Source: Bacteroidales bacterium
GTDB taxonomy: Bacteria > Bacteroidota > Bacteroidia > Bacteroidales > UBA1556
Reading direction: 5' to 3'
DNA length: 16,052 bases
Assembly: GCA_029935325.1 (NCBI GenBank)
Contig: JAOZKO010000030.1
Span: 1 to 16,052 of the forward strand
Shown here: piece by piece, positions 15,812 through 16,052 of the stretch
Position numbering within the stretch: the stretch's first letter is position 1
Layout of the letters: every line of letters begins with the position of its first letter
The notes under the pieces: generated by a model
What the model was told of the DNA's origin: nothing
The model's input: only the letters and a program-made list of their open reading frames with translations
Database searches by the model: none
Made by a program: the position numbers and the translations under genes

Positions 15812-16052
15812 GATTCTTCCTCCTTATTATATTTATTTTCTAATTTGGTACAAAAATAATTGTACACAATTCCCATTATTATAGCTAGGATAATTAATCC
15901 GAAGCCAAATACAACTGCAAGTGTTTGCTCTCCGAGAACAATAATGCCCATTGTTTTGTAATTTGATACAATTATTGCAACAAAAATCGAATAGATAATT
16001 GTGTAGGCAATAAATAACCAGACACCTATCACCGACTTCTTTTTTGAAGCGT
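15808..16052 (-). CDS. DUF485-like small membrane protein (5' end outside window)
   Basis: The frame runs from the window edge to the stop at 15808 and continues in phase beyond 16052, so the N-terminus is missing. A GTG at 16032 could be read as a start, but in-frame codons upstream (Ala-Ser-Lys-Lys-Lys-Ser) continue without a stop, and the family is usually about 100 residues. The visible part has two hydrophobic helices, WLFIAYTIIYSIFVAIIV and the segment GFGLIILAIIMGIVYNYF, joined by a short loop, and a charged tail NKYNKEEES. Size, two helices and position directly before an ActP-like gene match the DUF485 (YjcH-like) proteins commonly encoded with ActP in a single operon. Its exact role is not established. 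The stop overlaps the symporter start codon by four bases. Confidence 0.75.
   Translation of the reverse strand, partial: ASKKKSVIGVWLFIAYTIIYSIFVAIIVSNYKTMGIIVLGEQTLAVVFGFGLIILAIIMGIVYNYFCTKLENKYNKEEES

Noticed and set aside
16030..16032. GTG as the start of the DUF485-like gene
   Set aside because: The frame stays open upstream to the window edge and the family is longer, so the gene is most likely truncated by the window.

Overview
The window looks like chromosomal DNA from a free-living member of the Bacteroidota. The evidence is the strong AT bias, the promoter motif TAnnTTTG upstream of several genes, A-rich rather than Shine-Dalgarno leaders before most starts, and the gene families present: two-component-type propeller sensors, TonB receptors with a carboxypeptidase-regulatory N-terminal domain, and DcaP-like porins. 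Genus or order cannot be fixed from this sequence alone. There is no rRNA, tRNA, CRISPR array, transposase or phage gene.

Layout. Positions 1-529 are non-coding, with hairpins, a terminator and a promoter. Positions 530-7809 hold five co-directional genes: an exported TPR-caspase, a 14-blade propeller sensor fused through the membrane to a PP2C/SpoIIE phosphatase (SiaA-like), a SiaB-like anti-sigma-type kinase, a SiaC-like DUF1987 phosphoprotein, and a coiled-coil protein with two membrane segments. Positions 7810-8255 form a structured intergenic region with nested inverted repeats, a strong terminator and the next promoter. Positions 8256-11404 hold a TonB-dependent receptor followed after 2 nt by an SRAP/HMCES-type DNA-repair gene. 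A porin-like gene lies on the minus strand at 11446-12699. Positions 12700-13244 contain the porin promoter, a large nested palindrome and the promoter of a small YcxB-like membrane protein (13245-13706). A bidirectional terminator and a short repeat-bearing spacer follow. An acetate/cation symporter (ActP-like) with its small DUF485-like partner is on the minus strand and runs off the right edge.

How the genes may work together. The most interesting block is 530-7809. In Pseudomonas the SiaA phosphatase and SiaB kinase set the phosphorylation state of SiaC, and unphosphorylated SiaC activates the diguanylate cyclase SiaD. Here A, B and C are recognisable, and SiaC keeps a Thr at residue 68. 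No cyclase is present. The gene in the SiaD position encodes a membrane-anchored coiled coil with an ISDRLQRKLN motif like the stalks of signalling cyclases. I infer a variant partner switch: an extracytoplasmic signal read by two seven-bladed propellers controls PP2C, and SiaC is delivered to a non-enzymatic membrane protein. An exported caspase with TPR and Ig-like domains sits immediately upstream, separated by a strong terminator that leaves no room for a separate promoter. The remaining genes look like ordinary envelope, transport and repair functions.
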